Shown here piece after piece: positions 26,323-34,769 of a stretch of 64,000 nucleotides of DNA. This DNA is from Alphaproteobacteria bacterium (GTDB lineage: Bacteria; Pseudomonadota; Alphaproteobacteria; Rickettsiales; JABCZZ01). Below the pieces are notes generated by a model. It was not told the origin of the DNA and made no database searches. It saw nothing but the letters and a program-made list of their open reading frames with translations. The position numbers were made by a program, and so were the translations under genes. Numbering within the stretch: the stretch's first letter is position 1; every line of letters starts with the position of its first letter. Where the stretch lies: NCBI GenBank assembly GCA_013288335.1, contig JABDCC010000004.1:1-64000 (forward strand), written 5' to 3'.

Positions 26323-27192
26323 TCAGTGAAAATGTTTGCGGGGAAAGAAGCGTGCCAGCACGCCACCGGATACACCTAAGAATACCGAAAACAAATACCA
26401 TGCACTTGCAGTAAGCACGATGGCGGGCCCCGAAGGAAGGCTGAAATGATAGGAAAGCAAAAGCCCAATAGTCGCCGAAAGAATACCAAAAACTATACTG
26501 AGAGCAATCGCTATATCGATATTCTTTGTCCAGAATTTTGTCGCGATGGCAGGCAAAACCATAATACCCACCGCCATCAAAGTGCCAAGCGCCTGAAAAG
26601 AGGCAACGAGATTAAGTATGACGAGTACCAGAAATAACTGATGGTACATCGCGCCCCTGCCCTGCTGGACTTTTAAGAAACCAGGATCAAAACATTCCAT
26701 TATCAGCGGACGGTAAATGATCGCAAGCGTCAGCAAGCTGAAAGTAGCTATGCTGTTTACAAGCTTCAGTGAATCATTATCCACCGCCAGAACATTACCA
26801 AATAATATATGGAGTAAATCAATCGCGCTGCCCTTCAGCGAAATAATCATGACACCAATGGCAAGTGACGTTAAATAGGCCGCAGTAAAACTTGCATCTT
26901 CTTTGAGCGTGGTGATGCGGGTGATAACTCCGGCGATAAGTGCCATCAGCAACCCGGCAACAAGTCCGCCGATTGTCATTGGCCATAACGCAACGCCGGC
27001 AAAAAGAAAAGCAAGCGCAGCACCCGGAAGAATCGCATGGGAAACAGCGTCGCCCACCAGTGCCATGCGACGCAATACCAGAAATACCCCAAGTGGTGCG
27101 GCACTTGCTGCCATGGTAATGCAGGCGGCCAATGCCCGGCGCATGAAGCCGTAATCGACAAAAGGTTGAATCACTGCCTGATATATTGTCAT
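26323..27192 (-). CDS. znuB: Zinc ABC transporter permease
   Basis: The 289-aa polytopic protein has about eight helices and the ABC-3 family N-terminal PLGVFLVLRRMALVGDAVSH, with GDAVSHAILPGAALAFL as signature. It forms the membrane channel with ZnuC for import of zinc delivered by ZnuA. It overlaps the znuC stop by 4 bp. Confidence 0.9.
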   Translation of the reverse strand: MTIYQAVIQPFVDYGFMRRALAACITMAASAAPLGVFLVLRRMALVGDAVSHAILPGAALAFLFAGVALWPMTIGGLVAGLLMALIAGVITRITTLKEDASFTAAYLTSLAIGVMIISLKGSAIDLLHILFGNVLAVDNDSLKLVNSIATFSLLTLAIIYRPLIMECFDPGFLKVQQGRGAMYHQLFLVLVILNLVASFQALGTLMAVGIMVLPAIATKFWTKNIDIAIALSIVFGILSATIGLLLSYHFSLPSGPAIVLTASAWYLFSVFLGVSGGVLARFFPRKHFH

Positions 27193-27953
27193 ACGTGGGT
27201 CGTTTCCGCGCTGTGATCATGCAAATCACACGTTGCTAAATCCTGAGGAGTCGCTTCACGGAAAAACCGCGCGTTAAATAAATATTCAGGTTGCAACACT
27301 TCGTGAGATTTACCCCAGGCAATACATTCGCGCGCGAGCAATAAACAATCAGTAAAGTTTGCTTTTATCTGCTCAAAATCATGCAGCACACAAATCACGG
27401 TACGGCCTTCTTTGTGCCATTGTTTGATGACACTCAGCAATGCGTCGGTCGTGGTGGAATCCACAGCGGTAAAAGGCTCATCCAGCAGAATGAGTTTTGC
27501 ATCCTGCACGCAAACCCGTGCAAATAATGCTCGTTGAAACTGCCCGGCAGAAAGACTATCAAGCGTACGGCTCTCAAAACCATGCAACCCTACTATTTGT
27601 AATGCATTGATGGCTTTTTCTTTCTGAATACGCGTTATTCCCTGAAAACCATTGCGCTCATGCCAGAAACCTGATGCCACCATTTGTAAAACACTGATAG
27701 GAAAATCGCGCTGTAAATCGGCTGCCTGCGGTAAATACGCAATGTCTTTGCGGGTAATGCCGCAAAATTCTATGGAACCTTCAAAGACCGGTAATATTCC
27801 AGCGATGGCTTTGAGTAATGTGCTTTTGCCTGCACCATTGGGGCCAGTGATTGCTGCAAGTACGCCGCTGACAAACTCACCTTTGATGTGATGTACCGCA
27901 GGGCGGCGGTTGTAAGCAACCGTTAGATCATGGAGTTTAATTGCAGCACTCAT
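27189..27953 (-). CDS. znuC: Zinc ABC transporter ATP-binding protein
   Basis: The track ORF start at 28076 would cover the fur-type gene; the real start is MSAAIKLHDLTVAYNRRPAV (track residue 42), overlapping the stop of the 34-aa ORF (ATGA). The 254-aa ATPase has Walker A GPNGAGKST, Q-loop YLPQAAD, signature LSAGQFQRAL (S at the usual G-G-Q spacing), Walker B LILLDEPF and the H-loop VLHD. It drives ZnuB. Confidence 0.9.
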   Translation of the reverse strand: MSAAIKLHDLTVAYNRRPAVHHIKGEFVSGVLAAITGPNGAGKSTLLKAIAGILPVFEGSIEFCGITRKDIAYLPQAADLQRDFPISVLQMVASGFWHERNGFQGITRIQKEKAINALQIVGLHGFESRTLDSLSAGQFQRALFARVCVQDAKLILLDEPFTAVDSTTTDALLSVIKQWHKEGRTVICVLHDFEQIKANFTDCLLLARECIAWGKSHEVLQPEYLFNARFFREATPQDLATCDLHDHSAETTHV

Positions 27954-28054
27954 TGGGTGTAACTTCCCGAAGCCGCCCAAAAGGCAATCAGCCATAATAC
28001 GCCAATCAGCAAAGCAGCAGCGCCAACGCGGGCATATGCGCTCCAGTAATACAT
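27950..28054 (-). CDS. 34-aa single-helix ORF between zur and znuC
   Basis: Not in the track. It reads MYYWSAYARVGAAALLIGVL then WLIAFWAASGSYTQ. The ATG overlaps the zur stop (TAATG) and its TGA overlaps the znuC ATG, so it fills the gap exactly and is likely translated by coupling. It is one membrane helix with aromatic ends. It could be a small transporter subunit or regulator of ZnuB, or only a coupling ORF. Confidence 0.55.
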   Translation of the reverse strand: MYYWSAYARVGAAALLIGVLWLIAFWAASGSYTQ

Positions 28055-28464
28055 TAGCTTTTGCCTTTCGATTCATCGCAATCGAGGCAGATTCCCACCA
28101 GTTCGATGACTTCGCTTTCTACTTTGAAACGATGCGCACTGCTCACATTCTGCAACGCTTTGCGTATGCTCTTGTCTTGAATTTCTTCTACATTCTTGCA
28201 ATTTTTACAGATAGCGAAGCTCACGAAATCATGCGCGTGACCATGATCATCATGACAAGCAATGTAGGAATTAAGTGAGGCTATGTGATGCGCAAGACCA
28301 AGCGCTTTAAGCCGTTCCAACGCACGATAAACGGTTGGAGGACCAGTAATGCCTTTTTCCCTGAGTTCTGCCAGAATCTCATATGCTCCCATTGGCTTGT
28401 CGCTTGCAGCAAGCACATCGAGCACGAGACGGTTGGGGCCTTTAATAGAATCACTATTAATCAC
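28054..28464 (-). CDS. zur: Zinc uptake regulator, Fur family
   Basis: The 136-aa protein has the Fur winged helix (about 10-80; GPPTVYRALERLKALGLAHH) and a dimerisation domain with the two structural Cys pairs CKNC and CLDC and the sensing-site segment HDDHGHAHDF. With the znu genes downstream it is Zur rather than iron-sensing Fur. It is the first gene of the operon and probably autoregulates through the dyad at 28481. Confidence 0.87.
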   Translation of the reverse strand: MINSDSIKGPNRLVLDVLAASDKPMGAYEILAELREKGITGPPTVYRALERLKALGLAHHIASLNSYIACHDDHGHAHDFVSFAICKNCKNVEEIQDKSIRKALQNVSSAHRFKVESEVIELVGICLDCDESKGKS

Positions 28465-28480
28465 ATATTTACTCTGGAAT

Positions 28481-28495
28481 TGTTACAGTATAACA
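28481..28495. promoter_or_regulatory. zur: Candidate Zur box
   Basis: TGTTA-CAGTA-TAACA is an inverted repeat 17 bp before the zur start and extends to TTGTTACAGTATAACAT, close to the TGTTATxxxATAACA type of Zur operator. Confidence 0.62.
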
Positions 28496-28550
28496 TATCG
28501 CAGGTTTTTATAGAATAATGGCCATCCTGTAAAGAAGATAATATCCGCAG

Positions 28551-29117
28551 TTACTTGAGTGCTTTGGCGGCATCCTTCATATTATTAAGATAACGCTCGA
28601 CTGCATTGAGCTGTTTACCGGAAAACGTACCCGTTCCCTCCAATATTTTTATAACTGCGGGGATGGTTTGATTAGGATGGATTTCAAGTTTCCCTATTAA
28701 TTCCGCAGTTAAAATCGGTATGGAAGTATGTTCGTGTTCAATTCTTACTTCTTTAATGGCATCAATAACTGCCTCAAGAGTCTTTAATATTTTTTCCGAT
28801 TCTTTGTGATCTTGCAGCTTAATGGTAAAATTCTGTCGGGTCTGACCATAAGTGGGAGATATTTCAGGGATATCAGCTTCAATTCCACCTGTGACAAGCA
28901 ACGACCTAAATGCTTCTACACATTCTTTAATTACGGCCTTCTTTGTATTACCCACACCCGTAATTTCTTGGATTGAAATAGTATGATTACTATCAATTCT
29001 TCGTATAATTGATGGCTCTCCAAATAATATAAAACGATTAAAGTTTTTATTTTCAGCAGCAAGATTTCTTACTGCATCCTTCAATTTTTCTTTATCCACA
29101 ACAAAATCACCAGCCAT
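28551..29117 (-). CDS. Hypothetical soluble protein
   Basis: The 188-aa protein has no signal peptide or membrane segment. I do not recognise it. Segments such as NFTIKLQDHKESEKILKTLE and LNAVERYLNNMKDAAKALK indicate an alpha/beta fold with C-terminal helices. It begins 58 bp after thiL on the same strand and may be the last gene of the rpmJ-to-thiL group. Confidence 0.55.
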   Translation of the reverse strand: MAGDFVVDKEKLKDAVRNLAAENKNFNRFILFGEPSIIRRIDSNHTISIQEITGVGNTKKAVIKECVEAFRSLLVTGGIEADIPEISPTYGQTRQNFTIKLQDHKESEKILKTLEAVIDAIKEVRIEHEHTSIPILTAELIGKLEIHPNQTIPAVIKILEGTGTFSGKQLNAVERYLNNMKDAAKALK

Positions 29118-29174
29118 TGCAACCCCTCACATTAATTTTATGAAGCATCGTAATACAAATTCATTAATATTTAC

Positions 29175-30203
29175 TTAACAAAAATGCTTAAACCCTTTTT
29201 TGCCTAAATTAATTTCTTTGCCACTATCATGCAATAATTTTACATCACCATCCATCTGTATTTTACCAATAAATGTTATTTTTACATTTGAACGTTCAGC
29301 CAATTTATTTAGTGTTTCGGCATCAGAAGATGCGGTGGTAAACAATAATTCGTAGTCGTCCCCTCCTGCAGCAATAGCCTCATAATGATTGGGAATTTCT
29401 GGCAATATTCTTTTTGCTGCCTCCGACAAAGGTATCTTATTCCAGTCAATCGTAGCACCAACATTTGAGCATTCTGCAATATGCCCTAAATCCTGCATGA
29501 GCCCATCCGAAATATCGATGCAGCTTGTGGCAATGCCCTGTAGTAATTGCCCAAACTTTACACGTGGCTGGGGTAAGCGATAGCGCTCAATAAGATATTC
29601 TTCAGCATTTGCGTGGGGACGCGGAGGAGTACTATACGACGACTTCGCAGGGGAAGCTGCGCAGAGCGCAGATGGGGGCAGCGTGCCCCCCGAAACAATT
29701 CTTAATCCTATTGCAGCATCGCCTATTGTGCCAGTCACATAAATATCATCACCTGCTTTTGCACCGCTGCGTTTAAGCGCCTTACCAGCAGGCACAAAAC
29801 CCATAGCCGTTATTGACATGGAAAGTGCACCTCCCGTAGCAACCGTATCACCTCCCAAGAGTGTAATGCCAAATTCATTCTGGTCGCCCTGCAGCCCACT
29901 CGCAAAAGCTTTTATCCAATCCTCATTCACCGTTTTAGGTAACATAAGTGCCAGAAAATAGCCGTAAGGTTTTGCACCCATAGCGGCTAAATCCGAAAGA
30001 TTTACCCTGAGCAGTTTGCGCGCGATTAAATCCGGTGATTCATCACCAATAAAATGCACACCCTCGACTATGGCATCTTTGGTGACTACCAATTCATGAC
30101 CTTCAGGAACTTTGACAATCGCCGCGTCATCTTTGAGCCCAAGCGCAGCTTTATCGGACGCAAGTGGTGTAAAATATTTTTTAATGAGATCGAATTCGTC
30201 CAT
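29175..30203 (-). CDS. thiL: Thiamine-monophosphate kinase with in-frame insert
   Basis: The 342-aa enzyme phosphorylates thiamine phosphate to thiamine diphosphate. ThiL hallmarks are KDDAAIV near the N-terminus, DAIVEGVHF, LSDLAAMGAKP, LGGDTVATGG, CIDISDGLMQDLGHI and AAGGDDYELLFT. Between GLRIVSGG and EEYLIERYRLPQPRV there is an extra stretch of about 22 residues (SALCAASPAKSSYSTPPRPH), coded by a GC-rich palindromic element (separate entry). The insert falls in a loop that is short in other ThiL proteins, so activity could survive. It starts 11 bp after nth. Confidence 0.88.
   Translation of the reverse strand: MDEFDLIKKYFTPLASDKAALGLKDDAAIVKVPEGHELVVTKDAIVEGVHFIGDESPDLIARKLLRVNLSDLAAMGAKPYGYFLALMLPKTVNEDWIKAFASGLQGDQNEFGITLLGGDTVATGGALSMSITAMGFVPAGKALKRSGAKAGDDIYVTGTIGDAAIGLRIVSGGTLPPSALCAASPAKSSYSTPPRPHANAEEYLIERYRLPQPRVKFGQLLQGIATSCIDISDGLMQDLGHIAECSNVGATIDWNKIPLSEAAKRILPEIPNHYEAIAAGGDDYELLFTTASSDAETLNKLAERSNVKITFIGKIQMDGDVKLLHDSGKEINLGKKGFKHFC
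29611..29692. repeat. GC-rich palindromic element inside thiL
   Basis: This 82-bp stretch is much more GC-rich than the flanking gene and contains hairpins GGGGGCA/TGCCCCC and GCGCAGAGCGC. It is in frame and adds about 22-25 residues with no stop, like the palindromic elements known within Rickettsia ORFs. Confidence 0.55.
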
Positions 30204-30214
30204 AAAAGACCAAT

Positions 30215-30847
30215 CTAAATTGTCTTATGTTTATATTCGCACCATTTATTGATTATGCATACTGCGCATTCCGGTGTACGCGCCTTGCAGACATACCGTC
30301 CGTGCAGAATAAGCCAATGGTGGGCATGTTGCTTATATTTAGCCGGTATAATTTTTTCAAGCTGCTGCTCGCATTGCTCAGGGGTTTTGGCGTTTGTCAA
30401 ACCTATGCGATTAGAAACTCTAAACACATGCGTATCCACCGCTATTGTATGTTCGCCGAGCGCACAGTTAAGCCATACATTCGCTGTCTTGCGTCCAACT
30501 CCCGGCAAGCTTTGCAGCAACTCGCGTGTGTGAGGAATTTTGCCTTTGAATTCTTCCAACAACTTTACTGACAGGCCAATAATATTTTTAGATTTGGAAT
30601 TAAAAAGTCCGATAGTTTTGATGTATTTCTTTAAACCTTCTTCGCCAAGCGCCACCATCTTTTTTGGTGTATCGCACACTTCAAACAACGCTGGCGTTGC
30701 CTTGTTCACTCCGGCATCGGTCGCTTGTGCGGAGAGTACAATGGCTACCAGAAGCGTATAAGGATTGGTGTAATAAAGTTCGGTTTTGGGCTCGGGATTG
30801 ATTTTTTGTAAACTGCTAAAGATTTTATTAACGTCAGCAGATTTCAT
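30215..30847 (-). CDS. nth: Endonuclease III
   Basis: The start is moved to MKSADVNKIFSSLQKINPEP (track residue 19), which overlaps the methyltransferase stop by 4 bp. The 210-aa glycosylase/AP-lyase has the helix-hairpin-helix with catalytic Lys (SLPGVGRKTANVWL), the catalytic Asp in AVDTHVFRVSNR, and the C-terminal 4Fe-4S ligands in the C-x6-C-x2-C-x5-C pattern (CKARTPECAVCIINKWC). It removes oxidised pyrimidines in base-excision repair. Confidence 0.93.
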   Translation of the reverse strand: MKSADVNKIFSSLQKINPEPKTELYYTNPYTLLVAIVLSAQATDAGVNKATPALFEVCDTPKKMVALGEEGLKKYIKTIGLFNSKSKNIIGLSVKLLEEFKGKIPHTRELLQSLPGVGRKTANVWLNCALGEHTIAVDTHVFRVSNRIGLTNAKTPEQCEQQLEKIIPAKYKQHAHHWLILHGRYVCKARTPECAVCIINKWCEYKHKTI

Positions 30848-31428
30848 ACCGCTTTCTCTGTGCTGTAACTCCACACTCTTGCAGGAGGAAAATTGCGCCA
30901 CACACGCTTGGCAATCCGCCCATGAATGCCGATAGAACGCTGATGGCTAACAGGCACCGGAGAAAGCAATCCATACGTATATTGTATAAACAAGCCATTG
31001 GGTTTTATTATATCAAATGCTTTGTGAACAATGGCGTGACGCACTACATCTGGCATGGAAAGCAGTGGCAAACTGGAGATAACCGCAGCTATCTGCTTGA
31101 TGCCACGCTGATGCAGTAATTCACTCATATTGCGTGCGTCACCTTGCAGAATAGTGACATGCGGAAAATCATGCTTCAATTTATCAATGAAACCCGGCTC
31201 ACGCTCAATAACAATGAGTTGTTTCTCACTGATTCCAGCCGTAAGGAGTGCACGCGTTACAACACCGGTGCCAGGCCCAAGCTCTACGACATATTCATTT
31301 GGTAAGATAGAAGATAACTGCGCTGCCATAGCACGGCCCAAACCAAGACTACTCGGCACAGGCACACCTACACGCAGGGGATTATTAAGCCACCGCAGGA
31401 AAAACAAACGTCTTTCGCGGGAGAGCAC
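30844..31428 (-). CDS. PmtA-type SAM-dependent methyltransferase
   Basis: The 194-aa protein starts with GTG, 3 bp after the rpmJ stop. It has the N-terminal FLRWLNNPLRVGVPVPSS, SAM motif I YVVELGPGTGVVTRALL, motif II VIEREPGF and a late VISSLPLLSMP. This arrangement is typical of the alphaproteobacterial phosphatidylethanolamine N-methyltransferase (PmtA) family, which makes phosphatidylcholine. A related rRNA-methyltransferase-type role cannot be excluded. Confidence 0.72.
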   Translation of the reverse strand: MLSRERRLFFLRWLNNPLRVGVPVPSSLGLGRAMAAQLSSILPNEYVVELGPGTGVVTRALLTAGISEKQLIVIEREPGFIDKLKHDFPHVTILQGDARNMSELLHQRGIKQIAAVISSLPLLSMPDVVRHAIVHKAFDIIKPNGLFIQYTYGLLSPVPVSHQRSIGIHGRIAKRVWRNFPPARVWSYSTEKAV

Positions 31429-31431
31429 TAC

Positions 31432-31557
31432 CTAGCCCTGGCGCGCTTTGAAACGCGGATTGGTTTTATTGATGACATAAACGCGGCCTTTGCGGCGAAC
31501 CACACGGCAATTCTTGTCGCGTTTTTTGGCAGATTTCAGAGAACTTAATACTTTCAT
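31432..31557 (-). CDS. rpmJ: 50S ribosomal protein bL36
   Basis: Missing from the track. The 41-aa basic protein reads [20 protein letters not shown], then [20 protein letters not shown] and G. The SLKSAKxRxxxC start and [12 protein letters not shown] end are the long bL36 form found in alphaproteobacteria; it keeps only one of the zinc-ligand Cys, so it is the zinc-free type. AAGGAAGTGTT precedes the ATG. It heads the rpmJ-pmtA-nth-thiL group. Confidence 0.93.
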   Translation of the reverse strand: MKVLSSLKSAKKRDKNCRVVRRKGRVYVINKTNPRFKARQG

Positions 31558-31646
31558 AACACTTCCTTTTAGGTCAGAGGCGGCTTTCTACCTGTAACCG
31601 CTGATTCTGTCAATTAAAAACCTGTTTATAGCACCAAATTGCTATT

Positions 31647-32141
31647 TTAATGCAATTTCCGCTCTAATTCACTCGCAGTCTGCTTAATTATTTCGTCATT
31701 TCCGGTGTTTACCAGATAATCGTTAATAATGGCGCGGGCGGCAGCAATGGCGATATCAACCACATGATTTTGTACATCTTGCAGTGCTTTGGTCTCAGAC
31801 TGGGCGATTTTTTCCATCGCCGATTTCATGCGTTTTTCCACCGCCTGATTAATGTCATTCTCAGACTGTTTGGAAATAAGAGCCACCTCTTCTTTTGCAG
31901 CCGCCAGGATTTCATCTGCTTCACGCAGTGATTCCTGTTGCTTTTTCTGGTAAGAAGCAAGGAGCGCCTGGGCTTCTTCGCGCAAACGTCTTGCTTCGGC
32001 TAATTCTGAGGCAATTTGTGCGGAGCGGGCATCAAGATGTGTAGCAATAGCCTTAAAAGTCGGACGAAACGCCAGCAACACGAACCCTATGAAGGATACG
32101 GTTACCCAAAACTCTGCATCCAGATAAAATGGCTCGCTCAT
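31647..32141 (-). CDS. atpF: F0 ATP synthase subunit b
   Basis: The 164-aa stator protein has one N-terminal helix (FWVTVSFIGFVLLAFRP) and a long right-handed coiled coil rich in Ala, Glu, Lys and Gln. It pairs with b' (overlapping upstream gene) to connect F0 subunit a with F1. The 4-bp overlap with b' indicates translational coupling. Last gene of the F0 operon. Confidence 0.9.
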   Translation of the reverse strand: MSEPFYLDAEFWVTVSFIGFVLLAFRPTFKAIATHLDARSAQIASELAEARRLREEAQALLASYQKKQQESLREADEILAAAKEEVALISKQSENDINQAVEKRMKSAMEKIAQSETKALQDVQNHVVDIAIAAARAIINDYLVNTGNDEIIKQTASELERKLH

Positions 32142-32632
32142 ACGGAAGTTCCCTTACCAAGCTTTTTAATGATTTTATCAAGATCGCCTGAATCCGGTTT
32201 ATGCTTTACCAATTTTTGTACAATCTCTGCAGCCAGATCACTTACTACCGGTGAAAGTTTGTCCATTACCGTCTTTTTGGCAGTGGAAATACCTGCTTCA
32301 GATTCGGAAAGTTTTTTCTCAATCACCGCATCTAGTTCAGCTTGCTTGGAAGCTGCTGCCGCCGCCATTTTGCCTTGCGCTTCAGAAATTATGGATTTGG
32401 ATTTAGCGCGCACGTCCGCTAAACCTTTTTCATAAATTTCCTGCACGCGCTTGGCTTCGGTTTTAAAACTTTCAGCCTGCGCAACGTCGCCTTCTATGGT
32501 CTCTGCACGCACTTCCAGAACATGGTGTACACGCGGCAGAAAAAAGCGTGCAAGCACCACATATAAAGCGACAAAGAAAATTGTCAGCCAGAAAAGTTGT
32601 GAAGAAAAACTTGCAGGATCAAGTTGCGGCAT
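32138..32632 (-). CDS. F0 ATP synthase subunit b'
   Basis: The 164-aa protein begins MPQLDPASFSSQLFWLTIFF, the typical b' N-terminus in alphaproteobacteria, then a long helical stalk. Having separate b and b' genes is characteristic of alphaproteobacteria and phototrophs. It lies between the c and b subunit genes. Confidence 0.9.
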   Translation of the reverse strand: MPQLDPASFSSQLFWLTIFFVALYVVLARFFLPRVHHVLEVRAETIEGDVAQAESFKTEAKRVQEIYEKGLADVRAKSKSIISEAQGKMAAAAASKQAELDAVIEKKLSESEAGISTAKKTVMDKLSPVVSDLAAEIVQKLVKHKPDSGDLDKIIKKLGKGTSV

Positions 32633-32651
32633 TGTTCAAACCTTACGGGTG

Positions 32652-32894
32652 TTATTTTACTACGTAAAGGATGAGAATGGTCACCACGAAAGAGAGCAAA
32701 CCCATGAATTCTGCCAGTGCCATACCCATGAAAGCAAATGCTTTGATTTTGCCTTCCTGAGCTGGGTTGCGGGCGATTCCGTGCAATGCTGCCGCGAAAA
32801 TGAGACCGATACCGATAGCAGCGCCCGCCATACCAGCAGTGGTAAGACCTGCGCCAAGATATTTTCCAAGAAGTTTAAGTGCCTCTGCGTCCAT
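32652..32894 (-). CDS. atpE: F0 ATP synthase subunit c
   Basis: The 80-aa proteolipid is a two-helix hairpin: GAGLTTAGMAGAAIGIGLIF, the polar loop ARNPAQEGK, and a second helix with the ion-binding Glu in ALAEFMGLLSF. No sodium-type ligand set is evident, so proton coupling is expected. CGAAAGGAC precedes the start. Confidence 0.94.
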   Translation of the reverse strand: MDAEALKLLGKYLGAGLTTAGMAGAAIGIGLIFAAALHGIARNPAQEGKIKAFAFMGMALAEFMGLLSFVVTILILYVVK

Positions 32895-32927
32895 GAATTT
32901 AGTCCTTTCGTGAGTAGTGATTAATGA

Positions 32928-33671
32928 TTAGTGCATGTTAAGGGCGTCATTGAGATAAAGGCTGCAGAGCAATGCAAAAATATACGCTTGCAGGCATGCA
33001 ACAAATAGCTCAAAACCGGTGAATATCAATAAAAAAGCGAAGGGAAATATTCCGAATAACCCAACACCTACGAATGAGGCCATAATTTTTAACAAAATAT
33101 GCCCTGCAGTCATGTTTGCAGCAAGACGAATGGAAAGGCTGATGGGTCTTGCAAGATAAGAGAAAAATTCAATCACGATCATGAATCCGGCAAGGATAAT
33201 TCCGCCGATTCCGCCGGGCAAACCTTTGGGAACGAAGAAGTGAAAGAAATGCATGCCGTGCTTATAAAAACCGATAAAAGTAACACCGGTAAACACAAAT
33301 GCAGCAAACGCAAATGTCACGATGATGTGGCTGGTTACCGCGAATGAATAAGGAAAATTACCCATCAGGTTGCAAAAAAGAATAAAAATAAACAGGGTGA
33401 ATATGATGGGAAAATACTTGACCGCTTCGTGCCCGGCATTTTCGCGCACCGTATTAAGCATAAATTGGTAAACCAGTTCAACCATGGACTGAAAACGCCC
33501 TGGTACCAATGCTTTTTCCTGCGATCCAATGCCGATAAACAATATAATGGCAAGTACCACCAAACCCATGCAAAGTGAGGCATTGGTAAACGCAATATTA
33601 TAACCCGAAACATGCGGAAAAGAGAATAAATCTTTTACTTCAAATTGTTCTACCGGATTTGTTTCAGCCAC
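32928..33671 (-). CDS. atpB: F0 ATP synthase subunit a
   Basis: The 247-aa polytopic protein has the essential Arg in ISLSIRLAANMTAGH (helix 4) and the conserved FEL.VA.LQAYIFALL C-terminal helix. Together with the c-ring it forms the proton path. It starts 1 bp after the atpI stop. Confidence 0.93.
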   Translation of the reverse strand: MAETNPVEQFEVKDLFSFPHVSGYNIAFTNASLCMGLVVLAIILFIGIGSQEKALVPGRFQSMVELVYQFMLNTVRENAGHEAVKYFPIIFTLFIFILFCNLMGNFPYSFAVTSHIIVTFAFAAFVFTGVTFIGFYKHGMHFFHFFVPKGLPGGIGGIILAGFMIVIEFFSYLARPISLSIRLAANMTAGHILLKIMASFVGVGLFGIFPFAFLLIFTGFELFVACLQAYIFALLCSLYLNDALNMH

Positions 33672-33672
33672 G

Positions 33673-33990
33673 TTATCCCACCTTTTTATTGTCTTCAGTA
33701 TTACTTAATGCTTCCGCTTCTTTCATCGTCCGCATGAGCGTTAAAAACCCGCCCGCAGAGCCAAAAAAGAAACATATGATGAACAGAACCGGCGAAGTAT
33801 TTAACCATTTGTCCAAATACCAGCCGAGCAATGCCCCCACAAAAGCACCCGAGAGAAGTTCCGCCCCCATCCGCATGACCATGCCAACATTGTTCTGGCT
33901 TGGCGTAGTTTTTGGGGCAACCCGTTCATTCAGCGAGCGAATATCTTTTTCAAGCTGCTCGAGCGAAGGAAGATCGTCCGGTTGCTTCAT
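33673..33990 (-). CDS. atpI: AtpI/AtpZ-like F0 assembly protein
   Basis: The 105-aa protein has a charged N-terminus and two helices (GAELLSGAFVGALLGWYLD and VLFIICFFFGSAGGFLTLM). The position just before atpB and the GWYLDKW...GFFLG-type pattern identify the AtpI group, which helps c-ring assembly and Mg2+ handling. It is the first gene of the F0 operon. Confidence 0.85.
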   Translation of the reverse strand: MKQPDDLPSLEQLEKDIRSLNERVAPKTTPSQNNVGMVMRMGAELLSGAFVGALLGWYLDKWLNTSPVLFIICFFFGSAGGFLTLMRTMKEAEALSNTEDNKKVG

Positions 33991-34055
33991 ACCCGTTCTT
34001 TCATGGTGGCACCTAACTAGCAGTTAACAAATACCTGTCAAGTATTTTGGATAAA

Positions 34056-34715
34056 TTATTTCTGCCCGGCATCAGTGAGCGCAATATCAATGAGCTTGCT
34101 CATATTTTCCACATCATGATTACCTTGTGAAGGCTTGCCATTGATAAAGAAGGTGGGCGTAGATTGCACCTTGTAATCATCCTGCGCTTCTTTAGCACTT
34201 GCCAAAATAGCCTTTTCAATCACTGCATCTTTCATGCAAGCTTCAAATTTCGCTTTATCAATTCCGCCGAGTGCCGCAACGTTGGCGAGCACATCTTTGT
34301 AATTAGCGTCATACGCCCATTTTTCCTGAGTATTAAACAATACTTTCAAAAACACATGGCGACGATCGGGATCAGCGCATTGCACGAGTTCTGCTGCTTT
34401 TAAGGCAGGAGCATTTAGCGGGTAATCGCGGTATACGAGTTTCACCTTGCCGGTATCAATATATTTTGTGGTCAAATCCGGCAGCACAGTATTATAAAAA
34501 TGGCCACAATGCGGGCAAGAAAGCGATGCATATTCCACCATGACCACCGGTGCAGTGTCTTTGCCCATCACAATATCGGTAGCTTTCGGTGTATATACAA
34601 ATGGCTTAGCTGGAGTTTCTGGCACTGGTGCGGGCTGCGCTTGTGGTGCAGCGTCATCAGCAAAAACAGCGGAGGCAAATAAGAGTGTGGTAATGATAGT
34701 GAGTGCGCGGATCAT
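34056..34715 (-). CDS. DsbA-family periplasmic thiol oxidoreductase
   Basis: The 219-aa precursor has a signal peptide (ALTIITTLLFASAVFA), a Pro/Ala linker and a thioredoxin fold with the active site C67-P-H-C70 (SLSCPHCGHF) and the cis-Pro loop STPTFFING. Two further Cys (VQCADP and EACMKD) lie in the helical insert. It resembles the DsbA/BdbD-like group with thioredoxin_4 domain and would introduce or isomerise disulfides. Confidence 0.85.
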   Translation of the reverse strand: MIRALTIITTLLFASAVFADDAAPQAQPAPVPETPAKPFVYTPKATDIVMGKDTAPVVMVEYASLSCPHCGHFYNTVLPDLTTKYIDTGKVKLVYRDYPLNAPALKAAELVQCADPDRRHVFLKVLFNTQEKWAYDANYKDVLANVAALGGIDKAKFEACMKDAVIEKAILASAKEAQDDYKVQSTPTFFINGKPSQGNHDVENMSKLIDIALTDAGQK

Positions 34716-34769
34716 GAGAAGAACCTTTCAAGATTTAAGGATGCAGACGCCTAATATACAGTCTCGCGT

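Noticed and set aside
26315-26401. N-terminal 29 residues of the znuA track ORF
   Set aside because: They overlap znuB by 79 bp and would bury the signal peptide; GTG at 26314 fits better.
31628-31645. ATAGCA/TGCTAT hairpin after atpF
   Set aside because: Only 6 bp and the T-run lies 6 bp away on the minus strand; too weak to call a terminator.
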